Under the pieces are notes generated by a model. The model worked only from the letters and a program-made list of their open reading frames with translations, ran no database searches and was not told the DNA's origin. Source: Ursidibacter arcticus (lineage in GTDB: Bacteria; Pseudomonadota; Gammaproteobacteria; Enterobacterales; Pasteurellaceae). From it: 46,188 nucleotides of DNA. The DNA lies in assembly GCF_009761375.1 (NCBI RefSeq), contig NZ_LEKM01000131.1, positions 1-46,188 of the forward strand. The letters are read 5' to 3'. The position numbers and the translations under genes are program-made. Of the stretch, positions 37,576-46,188 are shown piece after piece (the first letter of the stretch is position 1; the number at the start of each line of letters is the position of its first letter).

Positions 37576-40500
37576 TTAGAATTTAAAGCCTACACTTGCA
37601 CCACCTGTGTAATCACCTCGATTATTAGCACTTCCCGTTACCTTAATAATGATCTTACCATTATCGGAAACTTTAGAATATCCGACAGCTAAAGCTGATG
37701 CTCCACGGTAAGTTCCGCCCCCGACGGCAAGTATACTTTCACTTGGGTTAAAGGCTTGAACTAATGATGCTGAAGCAACGGCACCAGCTATACCACTGCG
37801 TAAACGGTTATCAACCTTACCTAATTCGGCTTTAAGCTGACCATAGTTTACAGCATCTCCTGCATTTATTGCTTGACCAACATTTTGGATACGGTTACCA
37901 CCCATATCTACTTTGCCATTAGGATTAACTTTCAAACTGTTAAAGGTCGGCGCCATTGTGGTTGCTATATCTAATGTTCTACCATTTTGGTTTACAACAA
38001 TGTTCTGACCAGCATTAACTCTAACAGTCTCTCCCATTCCAACCTTAGCAGGTGCAGATTGATTAGACACTCCATTTGATCCTTCAACAGTACCAGATGT
38101 TAAGTTCCATCCTTTATCAACAACACTGTGTAGTGAATATAATTGACTACCATTAATCGCATCAGTACTTGTTTCACTGACTAAACCTGGTGCAACATTT
38201 TGGATACGGCGAGTCTCCATTGTGCCATCTTGAGCGACATTCCCCACACTCACTACACCTTTCACTTGGCTTGCTTCCCCACCAGCATATTGGTAAGTTT
38301 CACCACCAATCGTTTGAGAAGTGTGTGCTGAATTACCTTTCGTAGTTTCACCTTCTGCAACATAGCCAGATTGCGTACCTAAGAATACAGAGTTACTTTC
38401 TGTTTTTGTAACATTATTTCCTAATACGAAAACGTCACTCTGCCCCTGTACAATTCGGTTATCGTTACCTACGCTGTAAGATTTATCTGCATCAATAATG
38501 CTTGGGTCACCAAATGCACCAGAATTATTACCATTAACGATATTTCCAGTACCAATACTAATACTATCCGTTCCTGTTACTGTTGAATCATAACCAAAGG
38601 CAATCGCTCTTTCACCTGATGCTGTCGCTTTATAACCTACCGCCGTCGCATAAGCACCGCTGGCACTAGAATCTTCATTATTTTCAGATTGATCTGCTGG
38701 TCTCTCAGCTTTAGCTGTACCATCATTCGTATGGAAGAACTTAATCCCTTGTGTATTCATATGGTTGATAGCCGTAATAACCGAGTTGGTGACGTGTTCT
38801 TTCTGATCTTGAACATTATAGGTCACTAATAGCGGTTTACCATTTTCATCAACTACCACATTTTCGTGTTTAAGCTCTGTTTTTGAGCCATCAGGGTTGG
38901 TAATTGTCGTTGTATAGCTAGGCGTAACATTTGGAGCACCTTGTCCGCCTGTTAAAGCGAAAATTTGTGCACCATTTACTGCATCAGTACTATTTGGTGA
39001 AATATCACCATTTGCGACATTAGAGATCTTATTACCGCCCATATCCACCTTTGTACCTTCTTTAACAGCGAAGGTGTTACCCTTACCACCGACATTAGTA
39101 TCTCCCAGAGTGGTTGAGCCACTTACATTCAAGTCACCACCAATATTCGCACCTTCTGTTGTGCTTAGACTGGTGAAGCTTGGTGTATCCGACATAGTAA
39201 TTTTGATCTTACCACCTTCATTTGTGGTACTGACGTTTTTACCATCACCAATAATGTCAAGCTGTTCGCCTAGGTTTTTATGGATCACTTCTCCATTTTC
39301 ACCTTTAAACTTCAAGCCTTTTTCTGTTAGTTCAGTTTTGGCTTTATCAAGCTGATCAACATTTACCGCATCTTTACCATCAACACCTTCAGCTAAACCT
39401 GTGATTTTGTTATCACTCATCACCAGGTCGCCACCTTTAATGGTTGCACCTTTTTCAGCAGTTACGCTATCTTTGAATGTCGCTGGACCAGCCACATCTA
39501 GCTTGCCGCCAATATTCGCACCCTCTGTTGTTGTGAGGTTAGTGAAGGTTGGGGTTTGAGAAGTCGCAACTGTAACGTTTTGTCCTTCACGAGTGATAAC
39601 TATATTGTCACCCTGTTTAAATGTCACTACTTCATCAGGATTCACTTTTTCAGCGGCTGTATCTTCTTCATCGTTAATTTTCAGTTTCCAGCCAGATTCT
39701 TTCAACTGATTAACATTTACTGCATCGTTATCTGCTACTCCTGCTGCAACATTACTCACGACATTGCCCCCCATATCGACGCTTGTTTTGCCAGCAATAG
39801 CAAAAGTCTTACCCTCTCCGCCAATAGTGGTGTTGCCTGTAACAGTCAAATCATTAAGATTTGCTTTACCTGTTGATGTTACATTGGTTGTATTAACGTC
39901 TGTAGCATTTACTGTTGTCGCATTTACTGTTGTCGCATCCACGTTTGTAAAGGTTACATTTTCAGTAGTTGAAACAGTAATATTCGCACCATTTTGTACC
40001 AGCTTGATGTTTTTACCTGCAATATGAGTTACTTTATCACCAGGGGCAACTTTGGTATCGCTAGCACTTTCAGCTTCTCCACCTTCCACTTTAGCAATGG
40101 TAACATTCCAGCCTTTTTCAGCGATTTCTTTAACTTTATCTAGCTGTTCAACATTAACCGCATCGGTTTTGTCTGTACCTGCTTTTAGACCTGTGATTTT
40201 ATTATCGCTCATCACTAGGTCGCCACCTTTAATGGTTGCACCTTTTTCAGCAGTTACGCTATCTTTGAATGTCGCTGGACCAGCCACATCTAGCTTGCCA
40301 CCAATATTCGCACCTTCTTTTGTAGTGAGATTAGTGAAGGTTGGGGTTTGAGATGTCGCAACTGTAACTTTCTTGCCGTCACGACTAATGACAATATTGT
40401 CGCCTTGCTCAAAAGTCACGACTTCGTCGTTATTCACTTTTTCAGCTGCTGCATCTTCTTCATCATTAATTTTTAGTTTCCAACCCAAATTATTAACGGC

Positions 40501-43500
40501 TTCATTCAGCTGTGCTACATTTACAGCGTCTTCGTCATCTGTACCTGCTTTTAGACCTGTGATTTTATTATCACTCATCTCAAGGTTACCACCACTGATG
40601 GTTGCACCTTTTTCCGCAGTTAATTTATCTTTAACTGTAGCCGTACCATTTAGCGTAGTAGGACCATTTACTGTTGCTGAAGTAGCTGTTAATTCACCTG
40701 CGTTGGTTTTGTCTGCCGTCACTTCGCTAAAGTTTACTTTGTCAGTGGTTGAAACGGTAATATTCGCACCATTTTGTACCAACTTAATGTTTTTACCTGC
40801 AATATGAGTTACTTTATCACCAGGGGCAACTTTGGTATCGCTAGCACTTTCAGCTTCTCCACCTTCCACTTTATCAATGGTAACATTCCAGCCTTTTTCA
40901 GCGATTTCTTTAACTTTATCTAGCTGTTCAACATTAACCGCATCAGTTTTGTCTGTACCTGCTTTTAGACCTGTGATTTTGTTATCGCTCATCACTAGGT
41001 CGCCACCTTTAATGGTTGCACCTTTTTCAGCAGTCACATTATCTTTGAATGTCGCTGGACCAGCCACATCTAGCTTGCCACCAATATTCGCACCTTCGGT
41101 GGTCGTGAGGTTAGTGAAAGTTGGAGTATCAGAGATAGAAATCTCAATTTTCCCATCCGTATTTGTAGTGTTGATGTTGTTACCTTTGCCAACAATCTCA
41201 AGTGTTTCGCCTAAGTTTTTGTGGATTTCATCACCTGTTTCACCTTTAAACTTCAAGCCTTTTTCTGTTAGTTCAGTTTTGGCTTTACCAAGCTGCTCAA
41301 CATTTACCGCATCTTTACCATCAACACCTTCAGCTAAACCTGTAATTTTATTATCACTCATCTCAAGGTTACCACCACTGATGGTTGCACCTTTTTCAGC
41401 AGTTAATTTATCTTTAACTGTAGCCGTACCATTTAGCGTAGTAGGACCATTTACTGTTGCTGAAGTAGCTGTTAATTCACCTGCGTTGGTTTTGCCTGCC
41501 GTCACTTCGCTGAAGTTTACTTTGTCAGTGGTTGAAACGGTAATATTCGCACCATTTTGTACCAGCTTGATGTTTTTACCTGCAATATGAGTCACTTTAT
41601 CACCAGGGGCAACTTTGGTATCGCTGGCACTTTCAGCTTCTCCACCTTCCACTTTAGCAATGGTAACATTCCAGCCTTTTTCAGCAATTTCTTTAACTTT
41701 ATCTAGCTGTTCAACATTAACCGCATCGGTTTTGTCTGTACCTGCTTTTAGACCTGTGATTTTGCCATCATTCATAGCCAAACCACCTTGCACGCTTACT
41801 CCACCGTTTAGGTTAGTTGGACCTGTTGCAGTTAAGCTACCAGTTTTCACACTGGTAAACTCTACTTCGTCTGCAGTTTTGATGGTAATCTCTGAGCCAG
41901 CACGAGTAACATTAATATTTGTACCTTCTTTGATAGTCACGCTATCACCGTTGGTGATGGCCTCACCGCTTGTTTCAGAATTGGCTTTTAGCGTAAAACC
42001 TGCATTGTTAATTGCGTTGACAACATCTGCAGCTTTGGCCAATCCTTGTGTTCCTGTTGGAGCCGTGATTTGGGTAGCTTCCGTTGAAGTAATGTCTTGA
42101 GTCACTACATTAAATTTCACTGTCGCATCACTTGCACCACTTACATTTGCTTTTGTAAAGTTGCCATCGGCGAAAGTTACTTTATTATTGTTATCAATAC
42201 GAGATTTGGCTGCAGTATTTTCATAAATATTAAAACCAACATTTTCCATTACCGTATACAGTTGGCTACCATTTACTGCATCAGTAGAACTGGAGGTAAC
42301 ACGACCTGCGGCGACGTTTTGAATTTGGCGTAATGCCCCTGATTTACCTACAGAAACCGTTCCTGTTACACCCGTCATTCCTGCTACAGAGAGAGCATTA
42401 TTGCTCGCATCAGCTTTATTAAAGTTTAACTTACTTACAGTTCCTGCAGTATCAGTCGTAGCACCATTACCCAAAGCAACTGAGTTGGCTGTAGAGGCGT
42501 TAGCTCCATTACCAAAAGCTAAAGCATTTGTAGCGGAAGCAGTAGAGCCATTACCCAAAGCAACAGAGTTAGAGCCTGAGGCTTCAGCTTGGTTACCAAG
42601 AGTAATTGCATTCGCACCACTTGAATTAGTCGCGTTACCTATAGCAACTGCATTATCTTTAGATGCCGTAGCTCCCTCACCCACAGCCACTGCACGATTG
42701 GCACTTGCAGTGGCATTACTACCAAAAGCAGAAGCCCATCTACCTGCTGTTGTATTAGCACCAAAAGCCGAACCTCTTTCAGGAGTCACATTTGAGCCTG
42801 CACCAAATGCAACACTATCTTTACCCTTGGCATACGCATCTTTACCGATAGAAATAGCGTTACCACCTCCATCTGTCTTAGCACTTGTACCGATAGCGAT
42901 AGAATCATTACCCCACGCTACAGAGTCGGTACCTAAGCCTAGAGAACCAGGGGATCTAGATGAAACATTCGTACCAAATGCAAAGGCTCCAGGGTTTGTA
43001 GCCTTAGCGCCATACCCTATGGTAATGGTATTTGTGTTATCTGCCACCGCCTCAGGACCAATAGCGATCGATTTTTCATGTTTCGCCTGTGCCCCTTGAC
43101 CGATAGCAGTAGCGTTATTAGCTGTAGCTTTAGCATTAACACCTACAGCAATTGAATTCAATTGACTCGCAACCGCTCCAGCACCAAAGGCAGATGCGTT
43201 TTCTGCTGAGGCTTTGGAACTAACACCAACAGCAGTTGCATTGGTTGCATTAGTAAATGAACTTTTACCGATGGCTATATCACTTGTACCACTTGAATTT
43301 GCATTAGTACCAAATACAATAGAGTCTTGACCAGTAGCCTTAGCGCCTTCTCCCTGCATTATAGGATCTGCGGCATAAGCCGTTGGAGACCAAACAGAAG
43401 TTAATACGGTGACAGCCAGAGCTGCACCAATAACGGTGGCAGAAGCAGCTTTGCCAGTGTTAGGATAATCTAAGTTCAGTTCAGAAATAGTATTAGTAGA

Positions 43501-43590
43501 AGATGACTTAGCGTGCCCTTTTGCTAATTCAGAAACAGCAACCCAAGATTGGGTTGAATAATTCCAAATTACTTTAAAAACTTTATTCAT
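37576..43590 (-). CDS. Trimeric autotransporter adhesin (YadA/Hia family)
   Basis: A 2004-residue surface adhesin. The extended signal peptide MNKVFKVIWNYSTQSWVAVS ends near the AYA at about residue 74. A YadA-type head of 14-residue left-handed repeats (SVALGNGSTASATNALAFG...) spans about 78-390. A first neck (DAVNGSQLY) lies near 440, then a long stalk of alternating ISneck and coiled-coil modules to about 1530 (KITGLKAGTDKTDAVNVEQL repeated), a second short head (about 1625-1720), another neck (near 1815, DAINGSQLY) and the C-terminal YadA anchor (about 1930-2004, ending ASVGFKF) that forms the trimeric outer-membrane barrel. The stalk contains near-identical DNA repeats 780-783 bp apart. 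The frame is open throughout. The upstream tract at 43681 may vary its expression. Confidence 0.95.
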   Translation of the reverse strand: MNKVFKVIWNYSTQSWVAVSELAKGHAKSSSTNTISELNLDYPNTGKAASATVIGAALAVTVLTSVWSPTAYAADPIMQGEGAKATGQDSIVFGTNANSSGTSDIAIGKSSFTNATNATAVGVSSKASAENASAFGAGAVASQLNSIAVGVNAKATANNATAIGQGAQAKHEKSIAIGPEAVADNTNTITIGYGAKATNPGAFAFGTNVSSRSPGSLGLGTDSVAWGNDSIAIGTSAKTDGGGNAISIGKDAYAKGKDSVAFGAGSNVTPERGSAFGANTTAGRWASAFGSNATASANRAVAVGEGATASKDNAVAIGNATNSSGANAITLGNQAEASGSNSVALGNGSTASATNALAFGNGANASTANSVALGNGATTDTAGTVSKLNFNKADASNNALSVAGMTGVTGTVSVGKSGALRQIQNVAAGRVTSSSTDAVNGSQLYTVMENVGFNIYENTAAKSRIDNNNKVTFADGNFTKANVSGASDATVKFNVVTQDITSTEATQITAPTGTQGLAKAADVVNAINNAGFTLKANSETSGEAITNGDSVTIKEGTNINVTRAGSEITIKTADEVEFTSVKTGSLTATGPTNLNGGVSVQGGLAMNDGKITGLKAGTDKTDAVNVEQLDKVKEIAEKGWNVTIAKVEGGEAESASDTKVAPGDKVTHIAGKNIKLVQNGANITVSTTDKVNFSEVTAGKTNAGELTATSATVNGPTTLNGTATVKDKLTAEKGATISGGNLEMSDNKITGLAEGVDGKDAVNVEQLGKAKTELTEKGLKFKGETGDEIHKNLGETLEIVGKGNNINTTNTDGKIEISISDTPTFTNLTTTEGANIGGKLDVAGPATFKDNVTAEKGATIKGGDLVMSDNKITGLKAGTDKTDAVNVEQLDKVKEIAEKGWNVTIDKVEGGEAESASDTKVAPGDKVTHIAGKNIKLVQNGANITVSTTDKVNFSEVTADKTNAGELTATSATVNGPTTLNGTATVKDKLTAEKGATISGGNLEMSDNKITGLKAGTDDEDAVNVAQLNEAVNNLGWKLKINDEEDAAAEKVNNDEVVTFEQGDNIVISRDGKKVTVATSQTPTFTNLTTKEGANIGGKLDVAGPATFKDSVTAEKGATIKGGDLVMSDNKITGLKAGTDKTDAVNVEQLDKVKEIAEKGWNVTIAKVEGGEAESASDTKVAPGDKVTHIAGKNIKLVQNGANITVSTTENVTFTNVDATTVNATTVNATDVNTTNVTSTGKANLNDLTVTGNTTIGGEGKTFAIAGKTSVDMGGNVVSNVAAGVADNDAVNVNQLKESGWKLKINDEEDTAAEKVNPDEVVTFKQGDNIVITREGQNVTVATSQTPTFTNLTTTEGANIGGKLDVAGPATFKDSVTAEKGATIKGGDLVMSDNKITGLAEGVDGKDAVNVDQLDKAKTELTEKGLKFKGENGEVIHKNLGEQLDIIGDGKNVSTTNEGGKIKITMSDTPSFTSLSTTEGANIGGDLNVSGSTTLGDTNVGGKGNTFAVKEGTKVDMGGNKISNVANGDISPNSTDAVNGAQIFALTGGQGAPNVTPSYTTTITNPDGSKTELKHENVVVDENGKPLLVTYNVQDQKEHVTNSVITAINHMNTQGIKFFHTNDGTAKAERPADQSENNEDSSASGAYATAVGYKATASGERAIAFGYDSTVTGTDSISIGTGNIVNGNNSGAFGDPSIIDADKSYSVGNDNRIVQGQSDVFVLGNNVTKTESNSVFLGTQSGYVAEGETTKGNSAHTSQTIGGETYQYAGGEASQVKGVVSVGNVAQDGTMETRRIQNVAPGLVSETSTDAINGSQLYSLHSVVDKGWNLTSGTVEGSNGVSNQSAPAKVGMGETVRVNAGQNIVVNQNGRTLDIATTMAPTFNSLKVNPNGKVDMGGNRIQNVGQAINAGDAVNYGQLKAELGKVDNRLRSGIAGAVASASLVQAFNPSESILAVGGGTYRGASALAVGYSKVSDNGKIIIKVTGSANNRGDYTGGASVGFKF
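39965..40345 (-). repeat. Adhesin stalk repeat, copy 3
   Basis: Codes the module with GWNVTIAKVEGGEAESASDT and the following ISneck. Compared with 40745-41125 it differs at only a few bases over more than 300 bp. The fixed landmark CACCAGGGGC is at 40038. Confidence 0.8.
40745..41125 (-). repeat. Adhesin stalk repeat, copy 2
   Basis: Offset exactly 780 bp (260 codons) from copy 3; landmark CACCAGGGGC at 40818. The protein differs by Ile-Asp-Lys in place of Ile-Ala-Lys in the GWNVTI segment. Confidence 0.8.
41528..41763 (-). repeat. Adhesin stalk repeat, copy 1 (partial)
   Basis: Landmark CACCAGGGGC at 41601, 783 bp from copy 2. Identity is high across the GWNVTI module and ends near 41763 where the sequence changes to a different stalk segment. 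The neighbouring segment 40570-40740 recurs at 41350-41530 as well. Confidence 0.75.
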
Positions 43591-43680
43591 AACATACCTA
43601 TCATTAGTTCATATTAAACAGAAAAAATCGTAGGCATAATAGCTAAAAATATGGCTAGAAACACATTCAATTTTCAAAAT

Positions 43681-43725
43681 TAATTTAATTTAATTTAATT
43701 TAATTTAATTTAATTTAATTTAATT
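43681..43725. repeat. Pentanucleotide tract (TAATT)x9 upstream of the adhesin
   Basis: Nine perfect copies of TAATT, 91-135 bp before the adhesin start codon. The 90 bp between the tract and the ATG hold plausible -10 elements (minus strand TATTAT or TAATAT) with poor -35 matches, so the tract lies at or just upstream of the core promoter. Copy number change by replication slippage could alter adhesin expression, as TAAA repeats do upstream of nadA, another trimeric autotransporter, in Neisseria meningitidis. Confidence 0.85.
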
Positions 43726-43769
43726 TACATTATTTTACAATTTTATTTAATATTTCCTACATATTATTT

Positions 43770-45173
43770 TTAAAATTTATCACCTAATAAAAACTGCAAT
43801 ACGGCATCCATTCTTAAATGAGGTAATGGCTGATCAAAAGCGACTTGTTTCGGCTCAAACTGATCGAACTCAAAGCGGTTATATTGCCAATAATTTGCAT
43901 CAGGCAGACGGCTCGGGACACTACCTGGGTAAAGTGTGACTAACTTTTTATCCGAAGAGCGTACTCCACGAATAGCTTTAAACTGCTTGCCCTCTTGAGT
44001 AGCAATAACGGCATCAGTGGCTCGAATGGACGCGATTGCTTGATAAGCGGTTTCTATCCCTTCAAAATTTGCAAAATGTCCACCTTCTTGCACTAATTGA
44101 CGCATTAGGCTTTCTAAATTCGGAATTTGATCGGTCGTGATGTGATCAGCTTTGGTTGCGACAAATAACAGTTTGTCGATATTTGATGAAAATAAACGAC
44201 TAAAGAGCGAGCGGTTGCCATAATGGAAATGCTTAAATAACTGCTGTAAGCCGATTTTCATTTCTAAAAAGGCTTGTTGGCTATGATTAAGCGGCGTTAA
44301 ACAATCGGCTAAGATAACTTGGCGATCAAATTGAGAAAAATAATCTTCATAAAACGGTTTCACTATTTTTTGCTGATAGTGTTGATATCGCTTTTCAAGC
44401 GTATGGTAAATGCTATTTTTCGGGCTTTGTGCTAATTGTTGCCACGCTTGTTCACTTAAATCCAGTAAAGGAAAAAACTGAAATACAGGCGCTCCCCGCT
44501 CACTATGTGGTAGTACAAATCGCCCCGGTTGAATATATTGCATACCAACTTCTTTACATTTTAGTAGGTAAGCAGTGTAATCTTCGCTCAAATCTGCAAG
44601 TTGGTTTTCATCTGCTTTTGCACTTAAATCTAGCTGTTTAACTTGCGATAGCCACGTTTGTGCTAATTCTGCCCGTTCACCTTTATGGACTAATTGTTGA
44701 GCTTGCGACCACTCTTTGAATGTTTGTGATAATAGAGGTAAATCTAACAGCCATTCCCCAGGGTAATCAAAAATATCAAGATACAACGTACCAGTTTCTT
44801 TGATATGGCGTAATAAACTATCTCGGCGTTGATAACGAAGTGCCAAACGAATTTCACTAATTCCTGTTGTGGAGGCAGACCACATAGGCGGTTCATTTTC
44901 AAAGCCTTGACGATTGCGGTCATATTCAAAACGGGGAATAGTCAAATCATGCTGTTCTACACGTTTAACCGATAAAATCTGTCCGTTTTTTGCGGGAGCA
45001 AATAAATTAAGATGAGTATTATCGTGCATATTGATATGCAATAGTTGATCGACAAAGCTAGTGATAAACGCTGTTTTTCCGCTACGGCTTAATCCTGTAA
45101 CGGCAAGGCGTAAATGGTTATCTAAACCACGTTGGACAAATTTATGAAGTTGCTGTTGAATTTGGTTAAACAT
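43770..45173 (-). CDS. ycjX: YcjX family P-loop protein (DUF463)
   Basis: A 467-residue GTPase-like protein (E. coli YcjX 465). Walker A GLSRSGKT is at 27-34; DIFDYPGEWLLDLPLL is the family's Walker B region. In E. coli ycjX lies downstream of the psp operon and before ycjF; its function is not well defined but links it to envelope stress. Here the next gene on the strand is the adhesin, and no ycjF is present. The divergent partner across 126 bp is the CYTH protein. Confidence 0.93.
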   Translation of the reverse strand: MFNQIQQQLHKFVQRGLDNHLRLAVTGLSRSGKTAFITSFVDQLLHINMHDNTHLNLFAPAKNGQILSVKRVEQHDLTIPRFEYDRNRQGFENEPPMWSASTTGISEIRLALRYQRRDSLLRHIKETGTLYLDIFDYPGEWLLDLPLLSQTFKEWSQAQQLVHKGERAELAQTWLSQVKQLDLSAKADENQLADLSEDYTAYLLKCKEVGMQYIQPGRFVLPHSERGAPVFQFFPLLDLSEQAWQQLAQSPKNSIYHTLEKRYQHYQQKIVKPFYEDYFSQFDRQVILADCLTPLNHSQQAFLEMKIGLQQLFKHFHYGNRSLFSRLFSSNIDKLLFVATKADHITTDQIPNLESLMRQLVQEGGHFANFEGIETAYQAIASIRATDAVIATQEGKQFKAIRGVRSSDKKLVTLYPGSVPSRLPDANYWQYNRFEFDQFEPKQVAFDQPLPHLRMDAVLQFLLGDKF

Positions 45174-45299
45174 TTTATATACTCAATGACACTAAAAATG
45201 GGTTTATCTTCGATTATCTTTACTCTTACGAGTAGAACTGGCGTTAAAATATAACAAAATACGCTCTTAAAAGAAAATTTACCGCAATTAAGGTTGAAT

Positions 45300-46136
45300 A
45301 TGGAAAACGAAATTGAAATAAAAATAATGTTACTCCCTGAAAATATTCCGATGGTTTATCAATGGCTAAATCAGCAAAATATCCTTTGCCACGAAACAGA
45401 AGAACTGGCAAATTGCTATTACGATACGCCCGAACTCTACTTTGCTAAAGCAAAAATGGGGCTTAGGGTACGAAGTAAAAATAATCAACACGAAATTACC
45501 TTAAAAACCAAAGGGGAAATTATGGGGGGATTACATATTCGCCCTGAATATAATTTAGCGTTAGAAAATAACTTTCCTGACTTAAAGCGGTTGGTTTCTC
45601 ATTATAATTTGCAATTTAGTGATATTGATCTGTTGCAACAAGGCTTAAAAGCGACTTTTAGTACCGATTTTCAGCGAGAAAAATGGGTTGTTGCTTTTAA
45701 TCAATCAGAAATTGAGATCGCACTTGATCGAGGCTTAATTAAAAATAGTCAGGGAGAAGAGCAAATCTGTGAGTTAGAATTTGAGCTTAAACAAGGAAAT
45801 TTAGCTGATATTTTGGCATTGCTACAACAAATGCCGAGAAAAAATGGAATGTGGTTCAGTAGTTTAAGTAAAGCTCAGCGTGGTTATTTAGTCGGCAATC
45901 CAGAGAAAATTGCTAAAGAAATAGATAAACTGACCGCTTGTTCTGCCGAAAATCATACCGAAATCGAAAAATACCAACTTTCTCAACAATTAGCGGATTT
46001 TATTCGTTTAACAGGTGAAGATAAGTTGCTTTCTAATTATCAGCAAGTAACGGGCGAAGAGATTTTATCTGTGGATTATTTTATTAGCCAAGATTATTTA
46101 GAAAAGAGTATTCAGGCTTTGGCTGTTTTGGGTTAG
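45300..46136 (+). CDS. CYTH domain protein (triphosphatase-like)
   Basis: A 278-residue protein. I start at ATG 45300 (MENEIEIKIML); a TTG two codons earlier is less likely. The ExExK signature EIEIK at residues 4-8 marks the CYTH tunnel fold, and basic and acidic residues of the tunnel are seen in GLRVRSKN, EITLKTKG, IALDRG and ICELEFELK. The tunnel binds triphosphate compounds with divalent metal. The enterobacterial relative YgiF (433 aa) has a C-terminal CHAD domain; here only about 80 residues follow the CYTH part, so CHAD is absent or reduced. Substrate is probably inorganic triphosphate or a similar compound, by family analogy only. Confidence 0.88.
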   Translation: MENEIEIKIMLLPENIPMVYQWLNQQNILCHETEELANCYYDTPELYFAKAKMGLRVRSKNNQHEITLKTKGEIMGGLHIRPEYNLALENNFPDLKRLVSHYNLQFSDIDLLQQGLKATFSTDFQREKWVVAFNQSEIEIALDRGLIKNSQGEEQICELEFELKQGNLADILALLQQMPRKNGMWFSSLSKAQRGYLVGNPEKIAKEIDKLTACSAENHTEIEKYQLSQQLADFIRLTGEDKLLSNYQQVTGEEILSVDYFISQDYLEKSIQALAVLG

Positions 46137-46152
46137 CTGTAATGGATAGAAC

Positions 46153-46170
46153 GGTGGGCTAAAGCCCACC
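46153..46170. repeat. Hairpin repeat at the right end of the window
   Basis: GGTGGGCTAAAGCCCACC, an 8-bp stem with a 2-base loop, 16 bp after the CYTH stop. It may terminate transcription. The bases that follow (46173-46185) are the reverse complement of 1-13. Confidence 0.6.
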
Positions 46171-46172
46171 TT

Positions 46173-46185
46173 AGATTATTGACAA
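46173..46185. repeat. Right copy of the 13-bp window-end inverted repeat
   Basis: AGATTATTGACAA, exact reverse complement of positions 1-13. Confidence 0.5.
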
Positions 46186-46188
46186 AGT

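Noticed and set aside
39965-41763. Regularly spaced repeats that might suggest a CRISPR or satellite array
   Set aside because: The period is 780-783 bp, a multiple of 3, inside one intact reading frame coding stalk modules.
39074-43099. Several plus-strand open frames of 80-250 codons opposite the adhesin
   Set aside because: They mirror the repeats of the adhesin on the other strand, have low-complexity Pro/Leu/Val/Ser content and no ribosome sites. They arise from the codon bias of the repeated adhesin sequence.

Overview
The window is chromosomal DNA from a member of the Pasteurellaceae. The basis is gene content and order typical of that family, plus many copies of the 9-mer ACAAGCGGT, the core of the 'Apl-type' DNA uptake signal. 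That signal type is known from the Actinobacillus pleuropneumoniae / Mannheimia / Bibersteinia / [Haemophilus] ducreyi branch, as opposed to the AAGTGCGGT type of H. influenzae. I cannot fix the genus from sequence alone.

Layout. 1-4614: trpCF (minus), yqcC-truC and the small gene yoaH (plus), then msbA (minus), whose stop codon lies 1 bp from the yoaH stop. 4721-9996: a minus-strand cluster read in the order hipB-hipA-yoaA-dinJ-yafQ(pseudogene)-lrgA-lrgB. It holds two toxin-antitoxin modules around a DinG-type helicase. hipBA has three HipB-like operators at exact 28-bp spacing, and yafQ carries an in-frame stop. 10000-14253: rarA, mreD, mreC and mreB (minus), with a 256-bp inverted-repeat-bounded insert between mreC and mreB. 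14551-17518: pntAB transhydrogenase (plus). 17568-20459: an accessory patch with a WYL regulator, a 5'-truncated AAA+ ATPase, a CobB-type sirtuin and two small gene remnants.

20632-21730: prfB with its autoregulatory +1 frameshift. 21805-29302: a translation operon on the minus strand, initiator tRNA metY, then rimP-nusA-infB-rbfA-truB, with mltB close behind. 29426-33314: glpX, glnS and lysO. 33447-35460: dinB with a clear LexA box, then htpX. 35554-37385: serS and smpB. 37576-43590: a 2004-residue trimeric autotransporter adhesin with long internal repeats and a nine-copy pentanucleotide tract upstream, a candidate for phase variation. 43770-46136: ycjX and a CYTH-domain protein, then a hairpin repeat whose outer flank recurs inverted at the left end of the window.

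Most of the window is housekeeping: translation initiation and termination, cell shape, envelope, NADPH balance and DNA damage tolerance. The parts most worth attention are the hipBA-yoaA cluster with its phased operators, the inactivated YafQ toxin beside an intact antitoxin, the decaying WYL/AAA/sirtuin patch, and the adhesin with its promoter-proximal repeat tract.
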